From positions 186,001-250,000 of the forward strand of contig JABTUC010000003.1 in NCBI GenBank assembly GCA_015075545.1: a DNA stretch of 64,000 nucleotides, written 5' to 3'. Origin of the DNA: Ideonella sp. (GTDB lineage Bacteria > Pseudomonadota > Gammaproteobacteria > Burkholderiales > Burkholderiaceae_C). Numbering within the stretch: the stretch's first letter is position 1; every line of letters begins with the position of its first letter. This document shows, one piece after another, positions 42,193 through 52,516 of the stretch. The position numbers and the translations under genes are program-made. The notes under the pieces are model-generated. The model was not told the DNA's origin, ran no database searches, and saw nothing but the letters and a program-made list of their open reading frames with translations.

Positions 42193-43587
42193 TCAGTAGC
42201 GGTAGCAACGCGCCAGCGCCGCGCGTGTCGCCGCGGCCGAGTCTTTCAGCGACACCTGCCCCTGCATCTCGCCGTTCAGGCGCAGGGTCGACTCGGTGGC
42301 GGCGCGCGCCAGTTCCTGCGCGGTGCGGGTCTTGCCGCGCTGCGCCAACCATTCGGGCAGGTCGGAGCGCGACAGGTTGCTCATCCACAAGGTTCCGTCG
42401 CGGTTGGCCGGGCTCATGGCCACGTTCACGGTCCAGCCGCGGAACACCCACGTCATCGTGGTCGGCTGCGCCGGCCGCGGCATCTTCAGCAGCAGCGCCA
42501 GCACCGGCTGGCCCTGGTCGCAGAACAGGCTCACCGACTTGATCACCGAGTCGATCGGCACCACCAGCGCCAGCGTGCGGCCGGCCGCGGCGCGCGTTTC
42601 CCACGCCGGCGCGTACGACTGCGGCAGGTCGGCCTGCGGAATGGCGTAGGCCTTGCCGTTCCATTGCCAGATCGGGCTGTCGCCGTCGAATTGCAGGTCG
42701 TGCATGCCGTCGTGCATCGTGGGCAGCACCGCGAGCGTTGTGAAGTTCGGCAACCCGATCTGCTTGTCGGTGTAGCCCTGCGCGGTCGCCATCACGATGA
42801 TCCCGCTGCAGCCCGCCGAGCCGCAGGCGCCCGCGGCGTAGCTGTACTGGACGATGAGATCGGTGCGTCCGTCGTCGTTGAGGTCGGCCAGTGCCAGTGC
42901 GTACAGTGGCTTGCCCTCCCACCCGGGCAGCGTTTGCGAGATGTCGCTCCCGGCCGCGCGCCGTATCGCGGCGTCTTGCGCGGACGTGGGTTTGATGGCG
43001 TCCTTGTCGAAGTCGATCTGCGGGGCCTTGCCTGTCGCTTTCGGTGCCGGGGCGGCGGAAGCCGCGACGGGTGGCGGTGCATGCAGGCGCACACTGCCCG
43101 GCTGCGCGAGGTCTTGCGGCTGCTGTCGCGGGAAACCCATGTCGGCGCGCACTGCCCATGCGCGCATGGCGTGCGGCAGCGCGTCCCAGCGCGGCGCGGT
43201 CGGCGCGTCGGCGAGCACATAGATGTCGATGCGCCCGCCGCCGTGGATCGCGGCGATCACGGTGCCGGAGGCGAGATCCACGTCGAGCATCGCATCCTGC
43301 TCGGTGCCCATGTGCGGCGCGTTGCCAACCACGGTGAGATGGCAGGCGTTCAACTCGACCGGGCCCGAGACGTGCAAGTTGCGCTCGAGGTGCAGGTGCT
43401 CGTTGCCGGGCAGGCGGTCGAGGCGCGCCTCGATCGCGGGCGCGGCGAGCAGATCGTGATCGGCGCGGTACTTGCCGGCGTACGACTGCAGACTCGCGAG
43501 CTTGCCGGCGCAGGATGCAGATGCGGCGAGCGGCAGGCCCGCGAGCACCAGCAGCATGAGCCCCATCCATGCGGCGCGCGCATTCAT
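42193..43587 (-). CDS. Exported protein with an FG-GAP-like calcium loop
   Basis: 464 residues. A signal peptide (MNARAAWMGLMLLVLAGLPLAASASC) precedes a secreted protein. LADLNDDGRTDLIVQYSY (about two-thirds of the way to the middle) is an FG-GAP/VCBS-like D-x-[ND]-x-D calcium-binding loop, embedded in a beta-propeller-like region. Further parts, such as RFIDIYVLADAPTAPRWD-like and HVSGPVELNACHLTVVGNA, look like beta structure. Cys residues in CGSAGCSG suggest disulfides. The function is unknown; it lies upstream of the membrane protein gene and downstream of another unassigned gene. Confidence 0.6.
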   Translation of the reverse strand: MNARAAWMGLMLLVLAGLPLAASASCAGKLASLQSYAGKYRADHDLLAAPAIEARLDRLPGNEHLHLERNLHVSGPVELNACHLTVVGNAPHMGTEQDAMLDVDLASGTVIAAIHGGGRIDIYVLADAPTAPRWDALPHAMRAWAVRADMGFPRQQPQDLAQPGSVRLHAPPPVAASAAPAPKATGKAPQIDFDKDAIKPTSAQDAAIRRAAGSDISQTLPGWEGKPLYALALADLNDDGRTDLIVQYSYAAGACGSAGCSGIIVMATAQGYTDKQIGLPNFTTLAVLPTMHDGMHDLQFDGDSPIWQWNGKAYAIPQADLPQSYAPAWETRAAAGRTLALVVPIDSVIKSVSLFCDQGQPVLALLLKMPRPAQPTTMTWVFRGWTVNVAMSPANRDGTLWMSNLSRSDLPEWLAQRGKTRTAQELARAATESTLRLNGEMQGQVSLKDSAAATRAALARCYRY

Positions 43588-43685
43588 GGGGCAACGCTTC
43601 AGCGCGCGCCCGCAGCCATCATTGCGATCGATCCACGCCACGCAGAACAGGTAGACGGCGGGCAGGGCACGCGCGATGGGCGCGC

Positions 43686-44759
43686 CTACAGCTTGGGCCC
43701 GCCGCGCTGCTTGGCATTCTCGATCTGCTGCTGGGTCTGCTGGTTCAGGCCACGTACCGCGACCTCGTGACTGACCACAGCGGCATTGACGGCCAGCGCA
43801 TGGTCGTAGATGTCGACTTGCACTTCCTGGATCACGCCGTTGGCAACCGCATCCCAGACGCGATCGCCGGCCGTGCCGGGCAAGTTGGCGCGAGAGTAGT
43901 CGTGGTCGACGTCGCGAATCGAGCTCAGGTTGCTGCCGGGAACAGCGAAATTGATCCGCGCGGCGATGGTCACGACGTCGCGGCAGGCTGCATTGTTCTT
44001 GACGTCAGCGAACGTGCCAATGCCCATCGTGACTTGCGGTGCCACGTTGCGCGGCCTGTACCCCATGATCTCCTCACAGAGGCCCGGACCGTGGAGATAG
44101 TCGCGCACCTTTTCCGCTGACCACGGATGGCCTCGAGAATCGAGCACCCAATGCATCTTGTTGGTCGTGAGGTCGGTGTAGCTCTCGTGGCCGTACTTCT
44201 TGCGCAGCGCCGCGACCGTCGCGCCGACGGTGGGACCCTGATCGGGGAGAAAACGCAGGACCCGATCGATGTACGTCACCACGCTCGGGTTCGGATACAT
44301 GGCGAACCCCATTTCAACGCCCTCGCTGCCTCGGGACGTGTCCACGCTCGATCCCTGGGTACCGCTGACATACGTCTGATTCGGTACCTGGCGGACCTGG
44401 AACATATAAGGCTGCCGCTCGTTGTCGGAATTGACCGTCAGACCCGAGGCCTTCATTTGTGCCAGGGCCTTGTCGGCCGGCATGCCGAGGTAGAACGGGC
44501 CGGCGCTGATGGCCGGGGTCGCCGCGATCAGCGCCTTGACACCCTCGGGGGTGGCGCTGGCCGCTGGTGCCTGCGCCGACATCGCCGTGTTCACCGGTGC
44601 GGACGAGGTTGCGGCTTGCGTGGCTGCAGGCGGCTTGGGCAGATGCTGCAGCGCCTTGTTCAGCTTGTCGAGCACGCTCTCCGCGCCGGCCAGGCCAGGC
44701 ACGCTGAGTGCTGCACAGATCGTCAGCATCCGGATTGCGTCAATTCGCCCGCGGTCCAT
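43686..44759 (-). CDS. Exported protein of unknown function
   Basis: 357 residues. A signal peptide-like start (MDRGRIDAIRMLTICAALSVPGLAGAES) is followed by an Ala/Pro-rich region, then FYLGMPADKALAQMKASGLTVNS and a large globular part containing KYGHESYTDLTTNKMHWVLDSRGHPWS. Two Cys (GPGLCEEIMGY, NNAACRDVV) may form a disulfide. I do not recognise a family. ATG 44759 has AAGGAG 8-13 nt upstream. It heads a three-gene minus-strand set with the two following genes. Confidence 0.6.
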   Translation of the reverse strand: MDRGRIDAIRMLTICAALSVPGLAGAESVLDKLNKALQHLPKPPAATQAATSSAPVNTAMSAQAPAASATPEGVKALIAATPAISAGPFYLGMPADKALAQMKASGLTVNSDNERQPYMFQVRQVPNQTYVSGTQGSSVDTSRGSEGVEMGFAMYPNPSVVTYIDRVLRFLPDQGPTVGATVAALRKKYGHESYTDLTTNKMHWVLDSRGHPWSAEKVRDYLHGPGLCEEIMGYRPRNVAPQVTMGIGTFADVKNNAACRDVVTIAARINFAVPGSNLSSIRDVDHDYSRANLPGTAGDRVWDAVANGVIQEVQVDIYDHALAVNAAVVSHEVAVRGLNQQTQQQIENAKQRGGPKL

Positions 44760-44916
44760 CTCGAATCTCCTTTGTTGTTGCTTCACGGCCTGACGCCGCA
44801 CATTGATTGCGCCCGTGCGCGACGGACAGCGCACCTTACGCGCTTCCAGTATGCGCTGAGGTCTCAGGGTGATCTGCGATGCGGCCCGCTGCTGCGCCGC
44901 GGGCGGCGCGAGCCGC

Positions 44917-46071
44917 TCACTGCGTCGGCATGCTGCCCGCCACCCCTTGCACCAGCCAATCGAGCCTGGCGATCGCGTCGTCGTCGAGGGTGCCGTGCGC
45001 CAGCCGCGTGCGGCCCCGGTTGTCGACCAGCGGCGCGACAAAGACACTGGCGCGGCCGTCGACCAGTGAGCGCCGCGCGGCGTCGAGCGCGCGCACCTGC
45101 GCAGCCGGCAACGCGGGGTCGAGCGCCACCAGATCCACCATGCCCGAGCGCACGCCGCCCCACACCGACCCGCTCTTCCACCGCCCGGCGATCACGTCGC
45201 GCGCCACCTGCGTGTAGTAGGCACCCCACGACGGGACCACCGCCGCCAGTTGTGCGTGCGGCGCCAGCGCGCGCATGTCGCTCTGGTTGGCGATGAAGCG
45301 CACACCCTTCTCCTCGGCGGCCAGCGCCACCGCCGGCGACGCGGTGTGATTCGCCAGCACGTCGGCGCCCTGGTCGACCAGCACGCGCGCCGCTTCGCGC
45401 TCGCGCGCGGGGTCGAACCAGGTGTTGAGCCACAACACGCGCACCGTGGCCCGCGGGTTCACCGCTCGCATGCCGAGCGCGAAGGCGTCGATGCCCTGCA
45501 CCACCTCGGGCACCGCAAACCCCGCCACGTAGCCGGCAATGCCGCTCCTGCTCGCCATCGCCGCCAGCCGCCCGGCGAGCCAGCGCGCCTCGTAGGCGCG
45601 CACGTTGTAGGTGCCCAGGTTGGGCGCGGTCTTGTAGCCACCGGCGTGCTCGAACTTGACATCGGGGAACTCGGCGGCCACGCGCAGCGCGCCTTCGAGG
45701 TAGCCGAAGCTGGTGGCGAAGATGAGGCGGTTGCCCTGGCGCGCGAGGTCGCGCATCACACGCTCGGCGTCGGGGCCTTCGGCGACGTCTTCGACCACCG
45801 TGGTCTTCACCGCGGGCCCGAGCGCGCGCTCCATCTCCTGGCGGCCGAGGTCGTGCTGGTAGGTCCAGCCGGCCTGGCCGACCGGGGTCACGTAGACGAA
45901 GGCCACCTTCAGCGGCGTGGCCGCCGCTGAAGCGGGCAGCGGCGCATCCGCCGCGGCGGCGGGCAGCGCCGGCGCCAGGACGGCCAGCGCCAGCAGCGCG
46001 CGCCGCGCGGGCACGAAGGACGATGGGTTGGGCAGGCGCGACGGGCGCGCCTGCGTGAGGTTTTGCGTCAT
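44917..46071 (-). CDS. BMP-family ABC-type substrate-binding protein
   Basis: 384 residues. The N-terminus contains a long signal/leader (RRALLALAVLAPALPAAAADA), then the BMP fold: KVAFVYVTPVGQAGWTYQHDLGRQ, FATSFGYLEGALRVAAEFPDVKFEHAGGYKTAPNLGTY, and IAGYVAGFAVPEVVQGIDAFALGMRAVNP. These proteins bind nucleosides, lipids or related ligands for ABC transporters. No permease or ATPase gene is adjacent, so the transporter must be elsewhere. The chosen ATG 46071 follows GAGGAC; in-frame alternatives lie a few codons upstream. Confidence 0.82.
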   Translation of the reverse strand: MTQNLTQARPSRLPNPSSFVPARRALLALAVLAPALPAAAADAPLPASAAATPLKVAFVYVTPVGQAGWTYQHDLGRQEMERALGPAVKTTVVEDVAEGPDAERVMRDLARQGNRLIFATSFGYLEGALRVAAEFPDVKFEHAGGYKTAPNLGTYNVRAYEARWLAGRLAAMASRSGIAGYVAGFAVPEVVQGIDAFALGMRAVNPRATVRVLWLNTWFDPAREREAARVLVDQGADVLANHTASPAVALAAEEKGVRFIANQSDMRALAPHAQLAAVVPSWGAYYTQVARDVIAGRWKSGSVWGGVRSGMVDLVALDPALPAAQVRALDAARRSLVDGRASVFVAPLVDNRGRTRLAHGTLDDDAIARLDWLVQGVAGSMPTQ

Positions 46072-46230
46072 GGTTGTCCTCGACATGGCCACCCGGAGCG
46101 CGGCGGTGGCGACCGCTGCGCAAATTCTAGGTCCGGGTTCCGGGCACCGCGTGCCGCGGCGATCGCCCCCGGGGTCGCTGCCGCAACGGCTGTGGCATCA
46201 TGATGCCTTCCCTGTTGATGCCTTGCCGTC

Positions 46231-46494
46231 ATGCGCACCACCGTCACCCTCGATGCCGACGTGCAGCGCCTGCTGAAGGACGCCGAACACCGCACCGGCC
46301 GGCCGTTCAAGCAGGTGCTCAACGATGCCGTGCGCGCCGGCCTCGGTCGCGGCAGTGCGCGCGCGCCGGCATTCCGGCAGCAGGTGTTCTCGCTGGGCCG
46401 CAGCCGGGTGGACCTGACCAAGGCCACCGCCTTGGCCGGTGAGCTCGAAGACCACGACGCCATCGCCCGAACGCTCAGGAAGCCGCGCCGGTGA
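46231..46494 (+). CDS. vapB: VapB-type ribbon-helix-helix antitoxin
   Basis: 87 residues. MRTTVTLDADVQRLLKDAEHRTG is the RHH strand and first helix; FKQVLNDAVRAGLGRG the second helix. The C-terminal AFRQQVFSLGRSRVDLTKA and a basic end are the probable toxin-binding tail. Its TGA overlaps the GTG of the downstream PIN-domain gene (GTGA), typical of TA operons. It is expected to autorepress the operon together with VapC. Confidence 0.8.
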   Translation: MRTTVTLDADVQRLLKDAEHRTGRPFKQVLNDAVRAGLGRGSARAPAFRQQVFSLGRSRVDLTKATALAGELEDHDAIARTLRKPRR

Positions 46495-46916
46495 GAACAC
46501 CCGACGTGAACGTGCTGCTGTACGCCGTCAATGCCGACAGCCCGCAGCACGCCGGAGCCCGCTCGTGGATCGAGGCCTCGTTCGCGCGGCCGCAGGGCAT
46601 CGCCTTCGCCTGGCCGGCGCTGCTGGGCTTCCTGCGCTTGGCCACGCGCAGCGGCATCTTCGCCCGGCCGCTCTCGGTGGACGATGCGCTCGGAGTCGTC
46701 GATGCCTGGCTGGGACATCCGCGCGCGCAAGTCATCGTTCCGACGCCGCGCCACGCGGCCGTGCTGTCGGGGCTGCTCATCGGCGCCGGTGCGGGCGGCA
46801 ACCTCGTCTCCGACGCCCACCTGGCCGCGCTGGCAATCGAGCATGGGGCCGAACTCGGCACCTTCGACCGCGATTTCGCGCGCTTTGCCGGCCTGCGCGT
46901 GTCAGTGCTGAAATAA
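46491..46916 (+). CDS. vapC: VapC-type PIN-domain toxin
   Basis: 141 residues. The PIN domain has an N-terminal Asp in [13 protein letters not shown] and the C-terminal acidic pair in [50 protein letters not shown] fits the family middle. VapC toxins are RNases that cleave tRNA or rRNA. The start GTG overlaps the antitoxin stop. The next gene, metG, begins 10 bp after the stop, so the TA pair might be read through into it. Confidence 0.85.
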   Translation: MRTPDVNVLLYAVNADSPQHAGARSWIEASFARPQGIAFAWPALLGFLRLATRSGIFARPLSVDDALGVVDAWLGHPRAQVIVPTPRHAAVLSGLLIGAGAGGNLVSDAHLAALAIEHGAELGTFDRDFARFAGLRVSVLK

Positions 46917-46926
46917 TCCCCGCACC

Positions 46927-48969
46927 GTGCCGCAAAAACTGTTCGTCACCACCGCCTTGCCGTACGCCAACGCGGCGTTCCACATCGGCCACATGATGGA
47001 GTACATCCAGGCCGACATCTGGGTGCGGTTCCAGCGCATGCGCGGGGCGCAAGTGAACTTCGTCTGCGCCGACGACGCGCACGGCGCGCCGATCATGATC
47101 GCCGCCGAGAAGGCGGGCAAGACGCCGCAGGCTTTCGTGGCCGAAATCGCGGCCGGCCGCAAGCCGTACCTCGACGGCTTCCACATCGGCTTCGACCACT
47201 GGCACTCGACCGACGCGCCCGAAAACCACGCGCTGGCGCGCGAGATCTACCTCGCGCTGCGCCGCAACGAGCTGATCGACGTGCGCACGATCGAGCAGTT
47301 CTTCGACCCGGTGAAGGGCATGTTCCTGCCCGACCGGTACATCTTGGGCGAGTGCCCGCGCTGCGGCGCCAAGGATCAGTACGGCGACAACTGCGAGGTG
47401 TGCGGTGCCGTGTACTCGCCCACCGAGCTGAAGAACCCGTACTCGGCGCTGAGCGGCGCCAAGCCCGAGCTGCGCTCGAGCGAGCACTACTTCTTTCGCC
47501 TGTCCGACCCGCGCTGCGTCGAGTACCTGCGCACCTGGACGCAGGACGGCAAGCTGCAAAGCGAGGTGGCCAACAAGGTCAAGGAGTGGTTCGCCGAAGG
47601 GCCCGACGGCAAGATCCAGCTCGGCGACTGGGACATCAGCCGCGACGCGCCGTACTTCGGCATCGAGATCCCCGACGCGCCGGGCAAGTACTTCTACGTC
47701 TGGCTCGACGCGCCGGTGGGCTACCTCGCCTCGCTGAAGCACCTGCTCGAGCGGCGCGGCGAAGACTTCGAGGCCTACCTCGCCGACCCGATGCTCCGCC
47801 AGGTGCACTTCATCGGCAAGGACATCGTCACCTTCCACACGCTGTTCTGGCCGGCGATGCTGCACTTCTCGGGCCGCAAGGTGCCCGACAACGTGTACGT
47901 GCACGGCTTCATCACCGTGGGCGGCGACAAGATGAGCAAGAGCCGCGGCACCGGCATCAGCCCGCTGCGCTACCTCGAGCTCGGGCTCGACGCGCAGTGG
48001 CTGCGTTACTACATCGCCGCCAAGCTCAACGCGCGCGTCGAAGACATCGAGTTCAACCCCGAGGACTTCGTCGCCCGCGTCAACGCCGACCTGGTGGGCA
48101 AGTACGTCAACATCGCCAGCCGCGCGGCGGGCTTCCTCGCCAAGCGCTTCGACGGCCGGCTGTCGGCCGACGTCGGCGTCGAGGGCCGCGCGCTGCTCGA
48201 CGCGCTGCGCGCGCACAGCGCTACCGTGCAGCAGCTCTACGACGAGCGCGAGTACGGCAAGGCGGTGCGCGAGATCATGCTGCTGGCCGACCGCGTGAAC
48301 GAGTACGTCGATGCGCACAAGCCGTGGGAACTGGTCAAGCACGAGTCGCAACGCGCTGCACTGCACGACGTGTGCACCGTGTGCATCGAGGCGTTCCGCG
48401 TGCTGACGGTGTACTTGAAGCCGATCCTGCCGGCGCTGGCGCAGCAGGTCGAGGCGTTCCTCGACGTGCCGCCGCTCGACTTCGCCGCCGCGCAGCGCGC
48501 GCTCGGCGGCCACCGCATCGGCGCCTACAAGCACCTGATGCAGCGCGTCGACACCGAGCGGCTCGACAAGCTGTTCGAAGCCCCCGCGCCGCCGCCGCCC
48601 GCCGCGCCCGGCGGCGAGGCGATCGCGCCCGAGATCGCGATCGGCGACTTCGCGAAGATCGACCTGCGCATCGCGAAGATCGTGCTGGCCGAAGCCGTGG
48701 ACGGCAGCGACAAGCTGCTCAAGCTCACGCTCGACGTCGGCGAGGGCCGCCACCGCACGGTGTTCTCGGGCATCAAGAGCGCCTACAAGCCGGAGGATCT
48801 GACCGGCAAGCTCACCGTCGTGGTGGCCAACCTGGCGCCGCGCAAGATGAAGTTCGGCGTCTCCGAAGGCATGGTGCTCGCCGCCAGCCACGCCGACGAG
48901 GGTGCGCAGCCCGGGCTCTACGTGCTCGAGCCGTGGCCCGGCGCCACGCCGGGGCTGCGCGTGCGCTAG
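46927..48969 (+). CDS. metG: Methionyl-tRNA synthetase
   Basis: 680 residues from GTG 46927. The class I motifs are FHIGH at 18-22 (HIGH 19-22) and KMSKS at 335-339 ([10 protein letters not shown]). A zinc knuckle is visible in [18 protein letters not shown] (~142-160). The C-terminal ~110 residues ([22 protein letters not shown]) are an EMAPII/Trbp111-like tRNA-binding domain, giving the dimeric long form. It charges tRNA-Met and initiator tRNA. It starts 10 bp after the vapC stop, with little room for its own promoter. Confidence 0.97.
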   Translation: MPQKLFVTTALPYANAAFHIGHMMEYIQADIWVRFQRMRGAQVNFVCADDAHGAPIMIAAEKAGKTPQAFVAEIAAGRKPYLDGFHIGFDHWHSTDAPENHALAREIYLALRRNELIDVRTIEQFFDPVKGMFLPDRYILGECPRCGAKDQYGDNCEVCGAVYSPTELKNPYSALSGAKPELRSSEHYFFRLSDPRCVEYLRTWTQDGKLQSEVANKVKEWFAEGPDGKIQLGDWDISRDAPYFGIEIPDAPGKYFYVWLDAPVGYLASLKHLLERRGEDFEAYLADPMLRQVHFIGKDIVTFHTLFWPAMLHFSGRKVPDNVYVHGFITVGGDKMSKSRGTGISPLRYLELGLDAQWLRYYIAAKLNARVEDIEFNPEDFVARVNADLVGKYVNIASRAAGFLAKRFDGRLSADVGVEGRALLDALRAHSATVQQLYDEREYGKAVREIMLLADRVNEYVDAHKPWELVKHESQRAALHDVCTVCIEAFRVLTVYLKPILPALAQQVEAFLDVPPLDFAAAQRALGGHRIGAYKHLMQRVDTERLDKLFEAPAPPPPAAPGGEAIAPEIAIGDFAKIDLRIAKIVLAEAVDGSDKLLKLTLDVGEGRHRTVFSGIKSAYKPEDLTGKLTVVVANLAPRKMKFGVSEGMVLAASHADEGAQPGLYVLEPWPGATPGLRVR

Positions 48970-49086
48970 AGGCGCCGCGCGCCGCTTCCCCTTCCCGCCA
49001 CCGGCGGTGCCCTCGTACAGCGGCATCGCCGTCGTGCATTCTTTCGCGCCTCGTGCCGGGTGACCCGCGCCGCAGGGGCATTGCGT

Positions 49087-49114
49087 TTGCTTTCGATGCA
49101 CATGGCATTAACAT
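49087..49114 (+). promoter_or_regulatory. Putative promoter of the RHH gene
   Basis: A -35 candidate TTGCTT (49087-49092) and a -10 candidate TAACAT (49109-49114) are 16 bp apart. Transcription would begin only a few nt before the ATG at 49124. Confidence 0.3.
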
Positions 49115-49123
49115 GCGATCCGC

Positions 49124-49354
49124 ATGGAGCTGAAGACCGCGCGCCTGACCCTGCTGGTCGACCCGGCCAAGAAAGCCGCCTTCGAGCGGCTGTGCGCGCA
49201 GCAAGACCTCACGCCGTCGCAGGTGGTGCGCCAGTTGATCCGCGACTACCTCGCGGCGCACGGCGTCAGCTACGTGCCCAGCGGCACGCCCGCCGCCGCC
49301 AAGCCCGCCGCGCGGCCCGCCAAGGCGCGGCCGCGGCGCCGCGCGAAGGGCTGA
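49124..49354 (+). CDS. Small CopG/RHH-like DNA-binding protein
   Basis: 76 residues. MELKTARLTLLVDPAKKAAFERLCAQQDLTPSQVVRQLIRDYL is an RHH-type strand-helix-helix. The remainder is an Ala/Lys/Arg-rich basic tail (PAAKPAARPAKARPRRRAKG). It may be a small DNA- or RNA-binding regulator. It lies alone, followed by a palindromic repeat element and the hyf-like genes. Confidence 0.7.
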   Translation: MELKTARLTLLVDPAKKAAFERLCAQQDLTPSQVVRQLIRDYLAAHGVSYVPSGTPAAAKPAARPAKARPRRRAKG

Positions 49355-49355
49355 G

Positions 49356-49513
49356 AAGCTGTGAACGAACCCACCACGCCCGCTCGTGGCGCCCAAACGG
49401 GCCCACTCGTCGTTGCAAATGCTCGCCGTAGCTCGAGCTACGGCTGCGCTTTGCGCCTTGATTGGACCCGCCTGGACGCGCGCGCTCGGACGCGCCGGGT
49501 TCATTCACAGCTT
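49356..49513. repeat. 158-bp palindromic repeat element
   Basis: The ends AAGCTGTGAACGAACCC (49356-49372) and GGGTTCATTCACAGCTT (49497-49513) are inverted repeats with one mismatch in 17. Inside is a long imperfect hairpin centred on the perfect 20-bp palindrome GCCGTAGCTCGAGCTACGGC (49425-49444), extended by GCAAA/TTTGC and GGG/CCC outer arms. This resembles a MITE/REP-type element; I recall similar sequence in Burkholderiales genomes. No ORF is present. Confidence 0.7.
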
Positions 49514-49524
49514 CTGACGCCGCG

Positions 49525-51545
49525 ATGCAGACCGACCCCACGCAGTGGTTGCTGCTCGACTGGGCCATGGTGCTGCTCGGCGCGTGGCTCGTCATCGGCG
49601 CGGCCGGCGCGCGCTGGCGCTGCGGCGGCTGGCGTTCGTGTCGCACGTGCTGTTCCCGCTCGGCGGCGCGGTGGGCGTGCTGCTGGCCGCGCTCGCGCTG
49701 GCGGCGCTGTTCGTGCCGCCGCAGGTGGCGGTGCTGGCGATCGGGCTGCCGACGCTGCCGTTTCACCTGCGGCTCGACGCGCTGTCGGCGTTCTTCCTGC
49801 TGGTGATCGGCGCCACCGCGGCCGGCGTGTCGGTCTTCGCCGCCGGCTACTTCCGCCACGGCGAGGCACGCCGCCCGGGCTGATGTGCCTGCAGTACCAC
49901 CTGTTCCTCGCCAGCATGGCCGGCGTGGTGCTGGCCGACGACGCCTACGCCTTCATGGTGATGTGGGAGACGATGGCGCTGTCGTCGTTCTTCCTCGTCA
50001 CCTCCAACCATCAGGTGGCCGAGATCCGGCGCGCCGGCTACCTCTACCTGCTGGTGGCACGTCGGCGCGATCGGCATCCTGCTGTGCTTCGGCGTACTGC
50101 AGGCGAACACCGGCGACTACAGCTTCGCCAACATGCGCGCGCAGGCCTGTCGCCGCTGTGGGCGTCGATCGCGTTCGCGCTCGCGCTGTTCGGCTTCGGC
50201 GCCAAGGCGGGATGCTGCCGCCGCTGCATCTGGCTGCCCGAGGCGCACCCGGCGCGCGCCGTCGCCGGTGTCGGCGCTGATGAGCGCGGTGATGCTCAAG
50301 ACCGCGATCTACGGCCTGCTGCGCGTGCTGTTCGACCTGCTGTCCGCGCAGCAGTGGTGGTGGTGGTGGCGCGATGCTCGCGCTCGGCCTCCTCACGGCG
50401 CTGTTCGGCGTGGTGTTCGCCGCGGTGCAGACCGACATGAAGCGGCTGCTCGCCTATTCGTCGATCGAGAACATCGGCCTGATCGCCACCGGCATCGGCC
50501 TGGCGCTGCTGTTCTCGGCCTACGCGATGAAGCCGCTGGCCGCGCTGGCACTCACCGCGAGCCTGATCCACGTCGCCAGCCACGCGCTGTTCAAGAGCCT
50601 GCTGTTCCTGGGCACCGGCTGCGTGCTGCACGCCACCGGCGAGCGCAGCCTCGGCCGCCTGGGCGGCCTGATGCGCGCGATGCCGTGGGTGGCGTGGGTC
50701 ACGCTGGCGGGCACGCTGGCCAGCGCCGGCCTGCCGCCGACCAGCGGCTTCGTTTCAGGTGGCTGCTGCTGCAGAGCTTTCTGTTCACGCCGGGGCTGCC
50801 GACTCGTTCCTGAACATGCTGATCCGGTGGTGGCCGCGCTGATCGCGCTGGTGACGGCGCTGGCCGGCTACACGATGGTCAAGTTCTTCGGCGTCATCTT
50901 CCTCGGCCAGCCGCGCGAGCCAGCGCGCGCTGCTGAAGGCGCACGACGCCAACGCCTGGCAGCGCGCCGGCATGGCCTGGCTGCTGGCGGGCGGCGTGCT
51001 GCTCGGCCTGCTGCCGATCCAGTTCATCCAGTGGGTCGACCCGGTGACGCGCACGCTGGTCGGCGCGGGGCTCGGGCCCACCGTCGCGCAACACGGCTGG
51101 CTGCTCGCCCCACCGCGATCGAGCGCGCGAGCTACGGGCCGGTGTTCTTCCTGCTCGGCGTGGCGGCGTGCTTCAGGCTCGCCTTCGTGTGCTGGTGCGC
51201 CAGCTCTACCACGGCCGCATCCGTCGCGCGCCGCCGTGGGATTGCGGCTTCCCGTGGCAGGGCGCGCGCATGCAGGACACGGCCGAGGGCCGCTGGCCAG
51301 CCGATCCGCCAGATCTTCGAGCCATTCTTCCGCATGCAGCGCGAACTGCCGGCGCCGTCGGACGCCGCGCGCGCTACCACGTGACGGTGGAGGATCACTT
51401 CTGGCACCTGTTGTACCGCCCGATCGCCGACGCGGCCGCGCGCGTGGCACGGCTGGTGGGCCTGCTGCAGCAGGGGCGCATCGCGGTCTACCTGCTGTTC
51501 AGCTTCGTCACGCTGATCGCGCTGCTGCTGGTGGTGCGCCAATGA
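49525..51545 (+). pseudogene. hyfB: HyfB-like proton-translocating subunit, heavily frameshifted
   Basis: Reading through at least twelve frame changes gives one continuous NuoL/HyfB-like protein: MQTDPTQWLLLDWAMVLLGAW, HLRLDALSAFFLLVIG, YLYLLVA then HVGAIGILLCFG, LWLPEAHPAAPSPVSALMS, MKRLLAYSSIENIGLIATG, HALFKSLLFLGTG, GYTMVKFFGVIFLGQP and a C-terminal DHFWHLLYRPIADAA with last TM VYLLFSFVTLIALLLVVRQ. Each break is an indel of 1-2 bases in a G+C run, and protein similarity resumes at once. The gene may be intact in reality (sequence error) or recently decayed. It heads the hyf-like cluster. Confidence 0.75.
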
Positions 51546-51563
51546 ACGGGCACGGGGTGAGCG

Positions 51564-52516
51564 ATGACCGGCTGGACCGGCGCGTTGTCGCAGTTGCTCG
51601 AGATCGCGCTCGCGCTGGCGCTGGCGCCGCTGCTCACCGGCTGGGTCAACCAGTGCCGCGCCTGGCTGCAGAACAAGTCGGCGCCGCCGCTGCTGCAGCC
51701 GTACTTCCTGCTGCACAAGCTGTTCAACAAGGAGTCGGTGGTGGCCGATCGGGCGTCGCCGCTGTTTCGCGGCACGCCGTACATCGTGTTCGGCTGCATG
51801 ACGCTCGCCTGCTCGATCATCCCGACGCTGTCGACCGACCTGCCGCTCACGCTGGCCGCCGACGCGATCGCGCTGGTGGGGCTGTTCGCGCTGGCACGCG
51901 TGTTCATCTCGCTGGCCGCGATGGACGTCGGCACCGCGTTCGGCACCATGGGCGCACGGCGCGAGATGCTGATCGGCTTCCTGGCCGAGCCGGCGCTGCT
52001 GATGGTGCTGTTCTGCGCCTCGCTGATCTCGACCTCGACCTCGCTGGCCACCATCGTCGAGACGCTGGCGCACCGCGAGCTGGCGATCTACCCGAGCCTG
52101 GCGCTGGCCGGGGTGGCGTTCACCATTGTCTCGCTGGCCGAGAACGCGCGCATCGGTGGACAACCCCGCCACGCACCTCGAGCTGACGATGATCCACGAG
52201 GCGCTGATCCTCGAGTACTCAGGGCGCCACCTCGCGCTGCTGGGAGTGGGCCGCCAGCCTCAAGCTGTTCGCCTATTCGTGCGCCGGGCTGGCGCTGTTC
52301 TTCCGTGGGGCGTGGCCGAGGCCGGCTCGCCGCTCGAGATGCTGCTCGCGCTGCCCACACTGGTGCTCAAGCTGGCCATCGGCGGCGCGGCGCTCGCCGC
52401 GCTCGAGACCTTCAGCGCCAAGATGCGGATCTTCCGCGTGCCCGAGTTCCTGGCCACCGCGTTCCTGCTGGCGGTGATCGGGCTGCTGGTGCGCATCCTG
52501 CTGGGGGCGTGCGGTG
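51564..52516 (+). pseudogene. hyfC: HyfC/NuoH-like membrane subunit, frameshifted
   Basis: About 310 residues if the frames are joined. The first 200 residues are intact: MTGWTGALSQLLEIALALALAPLLTGWVNQCRAWLQNKSAPPLLQPYF, LLHKLFNKESVVADRASPLFRGTPYI and the conserved GTAFGTMGARREMLIGFLAEPALL. Frame changes occur near 52160, 52250, 52305 and at the end. VDNPATHLELTMIHEALILEYSGRHLAL is the HyfC/HycD motif with the conserved Glu. This subunit anchors the soluble arm to the membrane. Its stop overlaps the hyfE GTG. Confidence 0.75.
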
